NCBI GenBank assembly: GCA_963576565.1
Contig: OY755042.1
Span: 16,095,272-16,159,271 of the forward strand
Direction of reading: 5' to 3'
DNA length: 64,000 nt
Origin: Aspidapion aeneum
Lineage: Eukaryota > Arthropoda > Insecta > Coleoptera > Brentidae
The notes beneath the pieces were generated by a model, which was given only the letters and a program-made list of their open reading frames with translations, was not told the origin of the DNA and ran no database searches. Both the position numbers and the translations under genes were made by a program. Numbering within the stretch: position 1 is the first letter of the stretch; every line of letters begins with the position of its first letter. Below are positions 11,406 to 22,876 of this stretch, one piece after another.

Positions 11406-12744
11406 GTAAGACAGGTTTTTCGTCTCGACGTATACGGGATATATAAATAAGGGTATTATTACGATGCACTTTTCTTCTTCATATATTCACTGTTAATATT
11501 TGAAAACTATAATATACACCATATTTTCGACTTGGAAAATTCCTTAAAAACGTCTTTGTATAAAACGTTAAATCTAAAAAAATATATGCAGGAATTCCTT
11601 AACGTTTTCTTGTCTATCGACTGACCGCCATATAACTCAAAAATTCAATTTTTTAGAAAGATTTTGATTACCCCTTCGGAGTTACGTATTATACATACGT
11701 AAGTACGACCCTTACTTACAAAGTGAAATCGGTTAAAATAACACATCGTTTTAAAGGTATGCTTAATGAACACAAACTTTTTATAATTTTTCTTTCTGTA
11801 GTTTTACTTGTTGTTTATAGTTTTGAGGTCCTTGCATTATTTGCAATTTGGTATTTGGATATGCTTAATACTGTTACAAAGATGTATTAATTTTTAGTTA
11901 AATAGATTTTAAAATAATTGCCAAAAATACATATTTTGTTTGTACGTTTCAGAAATATTTCACAAAAATGCTGACGTCCGTCGATTTAATTTTATCCCAA
12001 AGAGAAATATACTACCTAAGGTCCTCTCCGGGAAGGTAGTTTTACAGCCATAACTTAAATTGAAAATCTTTTTTAAGTGGCACCTTTTTTTGTAAGAATA
12101 ATTAATTATAAAATTATTTTAAAAATATGTTTAAACAGTTTTTCAATTATATTTACTCCAAGTTGTCAATTGCACACACAAAGGACTTAAAGTTACTAAA
12201 AAATAAATTTGATGAAAATCTTTCTCAACTCAGCATATACAGGTCACTTGATCCACCTTCCATCAGCCGCGACGCTAGACTTTTCTCTTGGAAGAGGGGG
12301 CAGAAGGGGCCAAAAATATTTTAGCAGAGACATTACAACTTTGATTTGCGGGGCTAGGGCCGTAACTAGCCGAGTAATTTTAGAGGTGCTTTCGTCCAGC
12401 CTTAAAAAGATTAACTAATTTTGGGGAAAATTTCACCACAAAATTACAGCGCAAGCTAAAATGTTAAAAATTTGTACTTTTCGGTAAAAATGACGCTTAC
12501 AAAAAAAAATCAACAAATGATATGAGAAAAGAGTTAAGTACGTTTCGAAAGAAATCGCAGCAGGGATTTGTTTTTGTAAACATAAGGAAACCGAACCGAA
12601 CCGACAGCACCGCAGGCGAAATTTTTAGAAAATTTTGTTTTTTTTTCATAAAAAATGGCGCTACAGAAAATAATTTTGTAAAAAAAATGCTGAAAGCGAA
12701 AATTTTATTCTTTTTTGTAAAACGCTAGGTTGTAAATCCATATC
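11406..12744. other. Nuclease intron 1, first part: nothing recognised
   Basis: AT-rich intron. Short open frames at 12127-12418 and 12522-12728 have no recognisable content. Confidence 0.5.
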
Positions 12745-13910
12745 AAAACAACCAGTCCATTGTTTCGACCATCTCCGATTTTGATGATTTTTGGTACACT
12801 TATTCCGCTTCTAGAAAAACTCACAAATCCATTAGATTTTTTGGATTACTACTTTTTGTGTTTTGAATTTTTGAAAATTGAAAAAATGGTCAATTTGGCT
12901 CTTACAGGCACTTACGTAAATAGTAATATCTTGAAAACTACTAAATGTAGAGAAAAGTGTGATAGCTTAATTTAAAGGTATTTATGGATGATTCTACCAA
13001 AAGTGGGCTTTATGGATATCATTTTTGGTTATTGCCTTTAAATAACAGTACAGCACAGTAAATAATTTTGTTTTTGTAAATTTATGTAACTAATTAGGTG
13101 TAAGCTAAAAAACATTTATTTTCCCGAATTTTAGGAATTATTGCATAAAAATTCCAGAGGGATGAGTACCAGAGGAATGAGTTTTGATTTAAATTGGTTT
13201 TCCAATTTAAATCAAAATCTATTTAGACTCCTTAACTTAAGTTTTGTATAAACAAAGTTCCTATACTTATAATTTTAAAACAATCAACAAAAAAATTATA
13301 CTATTGATACCAGTCGAATATTTACTTACCAGAGGAATGATAATTGAAGCGTTCCTTTTTGATTTCTCCGAAAAAAACTAATTTTCTGCCGAAAATAAAA
13401 AGATCTATAACTTAAACCAAACTAAAGTTGACATTATCTGTCACAACTTGTCACCCTCACAAGTAAATTAGATATCCAGGGTCGTCTCTTTCTCTAGAAA
13501 TTAACCGGTGGTATTCACAAATATTGTGTTATTAAAAATGGAGCACGTTTAAAATTGTAAAATTTTCCGGAGAAGATGTAATTTCGGATTTTAAAAAATA
13601 TGACTGCAAACTTAAGTTTTATCAATTTTTGGATAAATAGTTAAGGCTTGGTTAAATATTATATATTAGGATATTTTTTTAAATATTTGGTTTGGGACTA
13701 CACCAGAGGAATAAGATTTTTTTTTATAAAAAAGTATGCTGTGTGATACATTGTTAAAAAGGTCTTTGAAGTACCTTTAAATTGAGGTATCACACTTGTC
13801 GCTAGGTTTCGCAGTTTTCAAGATATTAGTATTTTTGTTAGTGCCTGTAAGAGCCAAATGTACTATTTTTTTGAATTTTCAAAAATTCATAACACAGAAA
13901 CTACTAAGTG

Positions 13911-14476
13911 AAAATACTCTGCCAATATATGGGCCCCTAAGCTCACACTAGGTACTATAGTTATAGTGTATGTGCGAGCTAATAAAACTAAAACCTGAAA
14001 TATATCTTATTCAACTCTAGACTAAATTACCTTTTGTTTGATACCACACAACCCATGTTTTGACTTAAACTCAAATTTTTGAAGTCTACCCTCACCCTTA
14101 AAAAAACAAAAACTAAAATGTATTTTGTTTAACTCCGGACTTAATTACCTTTCGTTTGATACCACACACGCCATATTTTCACGTAAACTCTAATTTTTGA
14201 AATCTACCCCCACCCTTTTTGAGAAAATAAACTAAAATGTATTTTGTTTAACTCCATACTCAATTACCTTTCGTTTGATATCATACACGCCATATTTTCA
14301 CATAAACTCTAATTTTTGAAATCTTCCCCCACCCTTTTACTTGGCTTGTGTTCGGTGGATTTTGTTCATTTTTAAATGGGACCATCTCGACCCAAGACCC
14401 AGTCCAGGTACCAAATTTCATTAAAATCGGCCTAGCGGTTTTTGAGTTATGCGCGTTGGTCGTTACAGACAGACAT

Positions 14477-14535
<59 letters not shown>

Positions 14536-14713
14536 TACAGACATACAGACAGACAGACAGACAGACAGACAGACGGCGCGACAAAAATGTTTCAAAATCA
14601 TCTGAAACGCAAAGATATATAAAATTTTTTGAAATCGGAGCAACTTTTTTTTTCTCGAAAAAATTAGGATCACCATAGCTCACACAACTCTAGTATAGTA
14701 TATGTGTGAGCTA
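13911..14713 (+). mobile_element. Family X element, copy 1
   Basis: Starts AAATACTCTGCCAATATATG, then a hairpin AGCTCACAC...GTGTGAGCT (about 13940-13982). About three diverged 90-100-bp tandem units follow, each with ACCTTTCGTTTGATA and TACCCCCACCC. Next come ACCAAATTTCATTAAAATCGG and TTTTGAGTTATGCGCG, then a long CAGA array (14467-14573), then GGAGCAACTTTTTTTTTCTC and a second AGCTCACAC...GTGTGAGCT hairpin at the end. No ORF of its own; the Cys-Leu-Ser-Val or Asp-Arg-Gln-Thr peptides come from the microsatellite. Inferred non-autonomous Helitron/Helentron-type element. Confidence 0.8.
14464..14573. repeat. (CAGA)n microsatellite in family X copy 1
   Basis: About 27 CAGA units with three CATACAG interruptions; the longest of the nine X copies. 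Confidence 0.95.
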
Positions 14714-14800
14714 AAATCTAAAATTTTGTTTATAAGGAAAATAAGTGTACCAAAAATCATCAAAATCGGAGATGGTCAAAACGAAAATCATCATTTTCGT

Positions 14801-15559
14801 GGTTGATTTGATATGGATTTAACCGCTATTGGTTATATTTGCGTGTCCTTTATCAGGGGTTAATGTAGGTGGTAAAAAAATACTTGAAATGGAAAAGTTG
14901 CATAATTTTATCCATATTATCTTTTGGACTATGTCAGAAATGTCAGACAATGACAGCAATTTTCTTAAGTTAAAAGGACCACCCTGTATTATATTTGTCA
15001 GAACTAATGATATCTTTGCCCTGATTTCAAAAATTTGTAGGTTGATTAGTTTTATATTACTTTTAAAGTGCACCAATGATAATCGCCTTGGCCAGGGTTC
15101 CGTGTGTACACTTCAATGTAAATTTGGGTTTTAATTGCAGTATATCCCACCTTAGCCTGGTTGACGAACCACTTGTGCAAGAGGAAACCTCAAAATTTTG
15201 GGGGTTTGAATTGACAGCCAATTAAAATTTAATGCCCATATATTAAATTTAAGTAAAAAATCGAATCTCATCTAAGATTTGGGATCGCATTCTGGGGCAT
15301 GGCCACCTGTTGAAGCTTTTATTTATTCTTAAAAAAAAAGCAGTACGCTTTATAGTCAACGTTCCACAAACGGAGTCTTGTAAGCCTTACTTTAAAGTCC
15401 AAAAAATATTAACTTTAACATCTGTATATATTCTGTAAATTTGCTCACTTATGTTTAAACCCTATAAAACGTTAAATAGATCTAAACATCAGAGAATAAC
15501 ACGCCATCAGAAGGAACTAAGTTTGCAAATTCTTAAAACTATGCTAACTAACGAATCAT
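14801..15559. other. Nuclease intron 1, middle: nothing recognised
   Basis: Overlapping frames of 85 and 101 codons on opposite strands (14819-15134) carry no recognisable motif. Confidence 0.4.
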
Positions 15560-16270
15560 TAATTTATGAAGGTAGTCTCGGTCTTCCTCTCTCTCTCTGC
15601 CCTGTGATGTCCAATTTAGTATTTTCTTTGGGATTCTGTCTTCCGCCATTCTTTGTACGTGTTTGTTTTGTTTTGTTTTGATACAGCCTTATCCCAGAGA
15701 ATATTGTTGAGTTGCCTAATTGCTTATCTTCCTTGGTTATTTCTGTGTTTGATTCCTTCATCTAAACTACCGTTATTAGTGATGTGCATTCCCAGATATT
15801 TGTACTTTTTGCATTGTTCTATCTGATGTCGTTTCAAGATAAGGTCCTGTTGCTCCTAATCATCCATCCATCCATCCATCCACCCAATGTACATATATTC
15901 CGTTTTCTGCAGATTTACCTCCAGTCCTTATCGTATTCTTCAAATAATTTATGGGTCATATATTCTAAATCGTCGTTATCTTGAGCCAGGACTATTTGAT
16001 TATCAGCGAAGCAGAGAGTATAAAGTACATGTTTTCAGCTTGTTCTAGAGTTCTTGAACAGCTTTTATTAGTGTTTTGCTGATGTTGGTTTTTTCGAGAG
16101 CCTCCCAAAGTTTTATCTGGGGTACACTGTAGTACGGTTTGTTGGGATCTAAGTAAGAAGTAGAGAAGGTGTATTTCTTGATTGTGCCGTATTTTTCTTA
16201 ATTATCTGTGTTATTGTGAATAAGTGATCCACAGTGGGTCTACCAGCTAAGTCTTCCTGCTTTCATTAAA
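15560..16270 (-). pseudogene. LINE reverse-transcriptase fragment, decayed
   Basis: Minus-strand reading in shifting frames gives KLWEALEKTNISKTLIKAVQ near 16065-16125, ADNQIVLAQDNDDLEYMTHK near 15960-16010 (a mutated RT motif C, normally ADDQ), LNLQKTEYMYIG near 15900, and RERGRPRLPS at 15564-15593, a usual LINE C-terminal arginine-rich end. Several stops and shifts; a dead copy. It contains a short CCAT repeat at 15862-15882. Confidence 0.75.
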
Positions 16271-16594
16271 AATAAAAAGTCACTATTGGTTAAGGAATGA
16301 CATAGGTGAGTTTTATACAAGCCCTTTAGTTTAAACTATTTTAGGATTTTAGACTGTTGTATTTTTTAATTGTTTTATTTTGTTTTTATATTTAACTTTT
16401 TTTTTGTTTTATTTATTTTGTTTTTTAGTCTTATTTACATTTTAGCTTTTATGGAGGTTTTTAAGATGTTTAGTTTATTTAAAGCTTTTAATATTTTATC
16501 ACTATTTCACATTTTTTTAAACGCTTATAGTTAATTGAGATTTTAACCAAGTCATTCTATTTTTAAGATCTGTGATTTGATTAGCATTTAATTT
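16271..16594. other. Nuclease intron 1: T-rich stretch, nothing recognised
   Basis: Strongly T-rich on the plus strand (16350-16520). No gene or repeat is identified. Confidence 0.4.
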
Positions 16595-17196
16595 TAGCTC
16601 ACACATATACTATACTATAGTAGTGTGAGCTATGGTGATCCTAATTTTTTAGAGAAAAAAAAAGTTGCTCCGATTTAAAAATTTTTATGTATCTTTGCGT
16701 TTCAGATGATTTTGAAACTTTTTTGTTGCGCCGTCTGTCTGTCTGTCTTTATGTCTGTCTGTAACGACCAACGCGCATAACTCAAAAACCGCTTGGCCGA
16801 TTTCAATGAAATTTGGTACCTTGGCTGGGTCTTGGGTCGAGATGGTTCCATTTAAAAATGAACAAAATCCACCGAACACAAACCAAATAAAAGGGTGGGG
16901 ATAGATTTCAAAAATTAGAGTTTATGTGAAAATATGGCGTGTGTGATACCAAACGAAAGGTAATTAAGTCCGGAGTTCAACAAAAGACATTTTAGTTTTT
17001 GTTTTTTTTAAGGGTGGGGGTGGATTTCAAAATTTGAGTTTAAGTCAAAACATGGCTTGTGTGGTATCAAACAAAAGGTAATTTAGTGTGGAGTTGAATA
17101 AAATATATTTCGGTTTTTAGTTATATTAGCTCACACGTACACTATAACTATAGTACCTAGTGTGAGCTTAGGGGCCCATATATTGGCAGAGTATTT
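16595..17196 (-). mobile_element. Family X element, copy 2
   Basis: Reverse orientation: terminal hairpin TAGCTCACAC...GTGTGAGCTA at 16595-16633, a short CTGT array (16734-16763), two 100-bp tandem units, the second hairpin at about 17129-17169, and CAGAGTATTT at the end. Same termini as the other copies. Confidence 0.8.
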
Positions 17197-18060
17197 TACC
17201 TACTTGTTCAAATATAATATTTTCTAAAACATAAATAATAAGGTGACTCCAAACCAAAGATTTTTATTATTTTTAAATTGTTTTCTTTGTAAGATAATAA
17301 ATATGGTTTTATTTTACTGTTTATCAAACTCATAATAATCATTAAGAAAAGTTTTAGATTATTAAAAAATATAAAATATAATTGTCTAACTAAATAAAAT
17401 TAATATTAATTTAATAATGACAATTTTATTATTGTTATGAATAACAGAAGGGACTCCATTTTAAATTTAGTGCATTAGGACAATTAGATTTAGCATGCTT
17501 TGCCTAACGTAAATCTTTGTTTAAATTTCAGCGGTGGGCGACTAAACTTCAGGGACCCCGGGCCACTCTGGCCCCCCTGGCGTTGCGGCTCCCTTCTCAA
17601 TTTAAATAAGCATCAATAACCATATTTTTTAAAAGGGTGCATTTCACAAATATTTTTTTAGCGTCATTAGCATGTTAGATGCATGTCACGCATCTAAAGT
17701 CAAAAATTTGACATAAATTCATTTTTTTTAAATGGAGGGGGGGTTCTATACCTCGTTCAAAAGGTATTTTTAGATAAATAAATAAATTTAAAAAAAATAT
17801 TATTTTTTTTTAGGAAAGTTTGCAGGTGCACAAACACGCTAATAACGCCAAAGTTTACGAAAAATTGTCTTATTAAAACCAATTTTCACCCGAAGTTTAA
17901 CACACCGTGTTTACTGAATATTTGAAATTTTCTTTCTGCGTGACGTAATAATCATAATCGATAATTCGGGGAAGTAGGACGACATGCGCAAAAACATATC
18001 GTGTTTGCGTTTTTTGGAACTACCACAAATAAACAATTAATTTTCTTCCATTTATTTTAG
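17197..18060. other. Nuclease intron 1, last part: nothing recognised
   Basis: AT-rich; ends in a polypyrimidine tract and TTTTAG acceptor before exon 2. Confidence 0.4.
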
Positions 18061-18234
18061 AATGTTTGTTGGATTTAACAAATCCAAATTATGAAAAGTA
18101 CTCTCCTGTGCCAATACGCAAGGATGTGCTGGGGATGTATCAAGAAATTATCCCGCAAAAAGGTCTAGTACGACTTGAAATTGGCGAAGAAATCAAATTT
18201 ATTTGTTCGGGTTCTAGGAATAAACTTAAATTGG
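18061..18234 (+). CDS. Secreted DNA/RNA non-specific endonuclease, exon 2
   Basis: Acceptor TTTATTTTAG at 18051-18060; the first two bases complete the Glu codon opened by exon 1, then CLLDLTNPNYEKYSPVP onward; donor GTAAGACG at 18235. It encodes residues 56-113 in the N-terminal extension that insect and crustacean members carry before the nuclease core, with Cys residues (CLLDL, FICSG) likely in disulfides. 174 nt (2+171+1) keeps frame on both sides. The assignment to this gene rests on phase fit and on residues such as EIKFICSG, typical of this family's N-terminal region. Confidence 0.85.
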
Positions 18235-18570
18235 GTAAGACGATGTAAAAGACGAATCATTATTTATCTGTGAGAAAAGAATGGTGACTTTTTATCCATT
18301 CATGTATCAGAGAAAAATTTGGCTCGAAAATTACAAAAGTGTAAATAACATAGTGGGCCGTGAGAATCTCAATCAGACCTAATTTTTCTAAAGTGCATGC
18401 ATCAACCGCGCCGTTTGACTGACAAAGTTTCTTTTTCTTTAAGACATAAGAAGTTTTTCTGTTGTAAAATAGTCGCAAACAACAAGTGGAAAGAATTTGC
18501 CTTAGAATGAAGTAGAAGATAAACTGTGGTTTAAAAATCTTTATTTACAAAGAAAATTGTTTTTTTGCAG

Positions 18571-18849
18571 CTCCTAAAACTAGCATTCATTCGGCAACAT
18601 GCGTACGAGGTACAACTCTTAAGTTAGGAAATACAAATTATGATTTTTCAAAATTTGTGTGCTCCTACATAGTAAAGGGAGACGTTCAAAATACGCAAAG
18701 AACGTGTGCCGGCGGAAAAGGCACCTACTTTGAGATCGGCCATAAGATAACCAAAGAAGATTTTATCAAATTAGTGGGTGTTTGCTATGACAATGACCGC
18801 CAAATACCGTTGTACGCCGAACATATTTTGCATGGAACAGAAATTCAAT
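18571..18849 (+). CDS. Secreted DNA/RNA non-specific endonuclease, exon 3
   Basis: Acceptor TTTTTTGCAG at 18561-18570, donor GTAAGTATC at 18850. Encodes residues 114-206, from APKTSIHSATCVRGTTLKLG to HILHGTEIQ, with three further Cys (TCVRG, FVCSY, RTCAGG) and VGVCYD. This is the region between the signal peptide and the catalytic core; the family shows YEIGF-like (here YFEIGH) and IPLYAEH-type conserved phrases. Frame continues 2+276+1. An open frame runs past the donor to 18977, but the donor is near-consensus and the extension has no similarity. Confidence 0.87.
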
Positions 18850-20159
18850 GTAAGTATCAGTTAAGACAGTTAAGTTGTAGCTATCTAAAGTTAACTTTAA
18901 CGTGTTATAAGTTTCACAACCGTTTAATTTTATTGTCAAAAGGTCAATGGCGTGCAGTGCTAATCAAAGCAGGGTAGGTAAAAATTGGCATTGTTTTGCC
19001 ACACGCTTACTGTACACACAGGTACTAGACTACAAGTTAAAAATTTCCGAAATAAAATCCCCCACAAACACTATTATTAAATATTAAAATAAAATAACCT
19101 TACAAAACCAAACAAATTTATTATAGCGATTATGAAATCGAGATGATTCTGACGAAATATGGAAAAAGGTAGTAACTAGCAGAAAAACCAAAATGCGTTT
19201 TTTTGTTACCAGTTAATCCTAAATTATTTTATATTTTGCGCCCAAATTCAACCTAAAAGGAATTTAGTTTATTTGTTATAAATATTTTTGTTTAAACCAT
19301 TGATTTGAATATTATACGATTGCCGTGCCAATAGTAATAATAAGTAAACTACTTATCACTTTTTTTTAAAATTTATTGACTATCTTTGACTTTTTATTAA
19401 CAAAACGCTGTTTTTTTTTACTTTTATTGGTAGAATCTTTATGTAGAGATAAAACAATTTTTATTTTTTAGTTAAAAATGACGCATCGTAAAAAAAAAGT
19501 AAAGAGACATTTTTTAACTAAAATTAAACAGTGATTTTAAAAATAATTTGAAAGCAAAAAAAAATCCATTGGCGTAACATTTTTTCTTCAAAAATCTGAC
19601 AGTCACCGCCCGTGCGCACGCCCCTGGCAAACCAAAGCTTTTGCTTTATAAAGAAAAGTATACAGCTAAATTAACCTTTTTCTGTACCAAATTTAGCTTT
19701 ATTGTTTCAAGTAGTTTTCTAGATAATAATTTTTTTCGTTTTTTTTAAGAAAAATTTTAACACACTGTATTTTCCTAACGTACCATTTTTCGACCTATGT
19801 TGTATAGACTTTTTTTAAAATATTTTTAAACGTACAATACGCTGGTGAAGTTTGGCTTGTTAAGATTGTATATATAATTTCTTTAAGTTTTTTAACATAT
19901 CCATTAATTAAATAATTTATGTTAAAATCACCCAAATTTATATTTTTATATTACTTAAATTCCAGGTTTCTTCACAAATTAAATTGAAAAAATTTTCATT
20001 AGAAAGTTGTTAGTTACCTGATAATCTTAAGCCCACATAATATTTTTTTAGGTATACCTTAAAAGTGAGTGAGTGAACCATTAAACATGCTTTTTATTTG
20101 GAGTTAATATCTATAATAAACAGGATATTATAAATATCACACAACTATTATACAAAACA
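18850..20159. other. Nuclease intron 3, first part: nothing recognised
   Basis: AT-rich intron sequence. No repeat or gene recognised before the LINE at about 20160. Confidence 0.4.
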
Positions 20160-21625
20160 AAAAGGGAACCATGAAGAAACTTCAAACAAAAATAAAGAAA
20201 AATAACAAATTACCTGGAAAAGACGGAGTAACAGCAGAAATGCTAAAATTCCGGTGGTAAGGCTGTAGTTAGTACCCTAAATATTCTCCTAAATAAAATA
20301 CTAAAAGAAAAAATAATCCCAAACAACGGGAAAGAATCCATAACCATTATTCTACACAAGAAAGGCGATAGAGCAGACCTCAAAAACTATCGACCTATAA
20401 CACTCAATGTAATTTATAAGGTTTTCACGAAAATATTAACAGATAGAATAACTACAAAATTTGACGGATATCAATCAAAGGAACAAGCAGGCTTGAGAAA
20501 AGGTTTCAGTACAGTTGACCACCTACTAACCATGAAAATCCTAATAGAACGAGCCAAAGTATACGACATTCCACTACATATTGCGTTTATAGACTTTGAA
20601 AAAGCTTTCGATAGCATTGAGCACTGGGCAGTAAAAGCATCTTTAATTAATAGCCGAATAGATCACAGATACACCGATTTAATAGCCAATATATATAGCG
20701 AAGCAACAACATCAATCAAAATCCACGAAGGAACCAAGCCAATCCGCATAAGAAGAGGTGCCACTCAGGGTGACACAATATCACCTAAACTATTTAATCA
20801 GGCCCTAGAAGATGTTTTTAAAAACTTAGATTGGGAACAAATAGGCATCAAAGTAAACGGGCAATAAATGAACCACCTAAGATATGCTGATGATATTGCC
20901 TTAATAACAGATAAGAAAGAAGAACTGATTAAAATGCTGGAGGAATTGGGTACAGCAGCAAAAAATATAGGCTTGAGTATGAACTGCACTAAAACTAAAA
21001 AGTGGTAACAAACACGATGAGGATTCACGTTCAGAATAAACCAAAAGAAAATAGAATAAGTAGAGGAATATATATACCTGGGAAAAACAATTAAACCAAA
21101 GAGAACGAGTAAGATTGGCCTGGGCAGTATTCGGTAAAATAAAAGGTACATAATAAAAAATAAAAAATATCCTCAGTACCTCAAAACGAAAGTGTATAAT
21201 CAATGTATCCTTCCTGTACTTACCTATGGATCCCAGACCTGGACATTTACAAAATCAAACATGGATAAGGTAACGAAGGCCCAAAGATCAATGGATAGAC
21301 AAATGTTACATGTAAAGCTAACATATAGAAAAAGGAATGAATGGATAAGAAATAAAACAAAAGTAAGGAATGTCAGAGAAGTAGCAAAATTAAAATGGAA
21401 ATTTGCCGGTCATAATATCAGACAGGAACACGATCGATGGAACAAGTGTATTGTAAACTGGAGACCTGGGGAAGATAAAAGAAGTAGGGGAAGACCCCAA
21501 ATGAGATGCGCGGACGATTTGAAGAGACATGCAGGAGCTAGATGGATGAACACGGCGACAGCCAGAGAAGAATGGAAGATATTGGGGGCGGCCTATGTCC
21601 AAACATGGATCGAAGAAGGCTAGAT
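20160..21625 (+). pseudogene. RTE-type LINE, 5'-truncated and frame-broken
   Basis: Reads LPGKDGVTAEMLK (about 20210), IILHKKGDRADLKNYRPITL (20347-20406), then the open frame 20493-20867 with IAFIDFEKAFDSIEH (RT motif A, near 20582-20626), RRGATQGDTISPKLF (motif B, about 20752-20796), and after a stop LRYADDIALI (motif C, about 20878-20907). The C-terminal part is 21192-21623: ILPVLTYGSQTW, KLKWKFAGHNIRQ, RSRGRPQMRC. Known: these phrases characterise the RTE clade. The endonuclease domain is absent and there are several frameshifts. Same strand as the nuclease, in its intron 3. Confidence 0.9.
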
Positions 21626-21878
21626 AGATCTATAATAATAGCGAATTGTTTGAGTTATACCTTTGAGCACTAACTTTCTCAAAATAATTCGCTATAATTT
21701 CATTCAAAAGTTCATTAGGAGAGAGTAATTTTTACATCCGAACTGTATATCTCAAAAACGACAGCAGCTGGAGTAACAGTGTTTAAAATCTGATTAAAAA
21801 TTTTATTTTTAACAAAAATGAAGCTGTTATAACACATACATTTCTTGGACTTAATAGAAGTTCTGTATTTGCTTTTAG

Positions 21879-22122
21879 TTGCTTCCAAATCCAATTACAG
21901 ACCCGCCTTTAGCACGGAGGGGCTTAGAATCACATCGAACTTCAATCCACAGGTGAATTACAAGATTGTGTCGCAGCAAAAGAAGTTTGGAAATGAATCC
22001 GGACAAAACGTTATTACAGAGTCGATGTTTTTAGCCAGAGGGCATTTGTCACCTGACAGCGATTTTCTTTTGGCGACTAGCCAGTTCTCAACTTTTTTTT
22101 ACATCAACGCAGCTCCAATGTG
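21879..22122 (+). CDS. Secreted DNA/RNA non-specific endonuclease, exon 4 (catalytic RGH motif)
   Basis: Acceptor TTGCTTTTAG ending 21878, donor GTAAGATAT at 22123. Encodes residues 207-287. It carries FLARGHLSPDSDF at residues 257-269; His262 matches the general base of the DRGH motif of the NUC1/Serratia-nuclease family. The first residue of the motif is Ala instead of Asp, as is common in arthropod members (RGHL[ST]PD). It ends YINAAPM plus TG of a Trp codon. 244 nt (2+240+2) fits its neighbours. The open frame begins upstream at 21845, but the acceptor and phase set the start at 21879. Confidence 0.94.
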
Positions 22123-22216
22123 GTAAGATATTTTTTGGAAAGATTTACCATGAAATAAACTAAGAAGAAAGTTAGGAAAACGCTTTTAGTGTGTTTAATC
22201 ATATCATTTTAAAAAT

Positions 22217-22832
22217 AATCGAACTAGAAAATACCAGTTTCAACTATCTTTTACAAATAATAAAAAATACTCTGCCAATATATGGGCCCCTAAGCTCACA
22301 CTAGGTACTATAGTTATAGCGTACGTGTGAGCTAATATAATTAAAAACTGAGATATATTTTATTCAACTCCAGACTAAATTACCTTTCGTTTGATACCAC
22401 ACAAGCCATGTTTTAAATTAAACTCAAATTTTTAAAATCTACCCCTACCCTTAAAAAAAACAAAAACTTAAATGTGTTTTGTTTAACTCCGGACTCAATT
22501 ACCTTTCGTTTGATATCACACATGCCATATTTTCACGTAAACTTTAATTTTTGAAATTTACCCCCACCCTTTTTTTAAACTAAAATGTATTTTGTGTAAC
22601 TTCAAACTCAACTACCTTTTATCTGATATCACACACGCCATATTTTCATGTAAACTCCAATTTTTTTAATCTACCCCCACCTGTTTATTTGGCTTGTGTT
22701 CGGTGGATTTTGTTCATTTTTAAATGGGACCATCTCTGCCCAAGACCCAGCCTAGGTACCAAATTTCATTGAAATCGGGCAAGCGGTTTTTGAGTTATGC
22801 GCGTTGGTCGTTACAGACAGACAGACAGACAT

Positions 22833-22876
<44 letters not shown>

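Larger units (their letters stand above)
12745..14800. mobile_element. Foldback element, right arm split by a family X insertion
   Basis: The left arm (about 12750-12985; CCATCTCCGATTTTGATGAT, GGCTCTTACAGGCACTTAC, AAGTGTGATAGC) is inverted at 13790-13911 (GTGCCTGTAAGAGCC) and continues at 14714-14800 (ATCATCAAAATCGGAGATGG). The two halves of the right arm are separated exactly by the X element at 13911-14713. That dates X as the later insertion. No ORF. Confidence 0.8.

Noticed and set aside
14281..14683. Frames rich in CLSV or DRQT repeats (also 22724-22983, 30382-30585, 34318-34540)
   Set aside because: Products of the CAGA/CTGT microsatellite and flanks of family X.
18850..18977. Extension of nuclease exon 3 to the stop at 18977
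   Set aside because: GTAAGTATC donor at 18850 is near-consensus and joins exon 4 in frame to the conserved core; the extension has no similarity.
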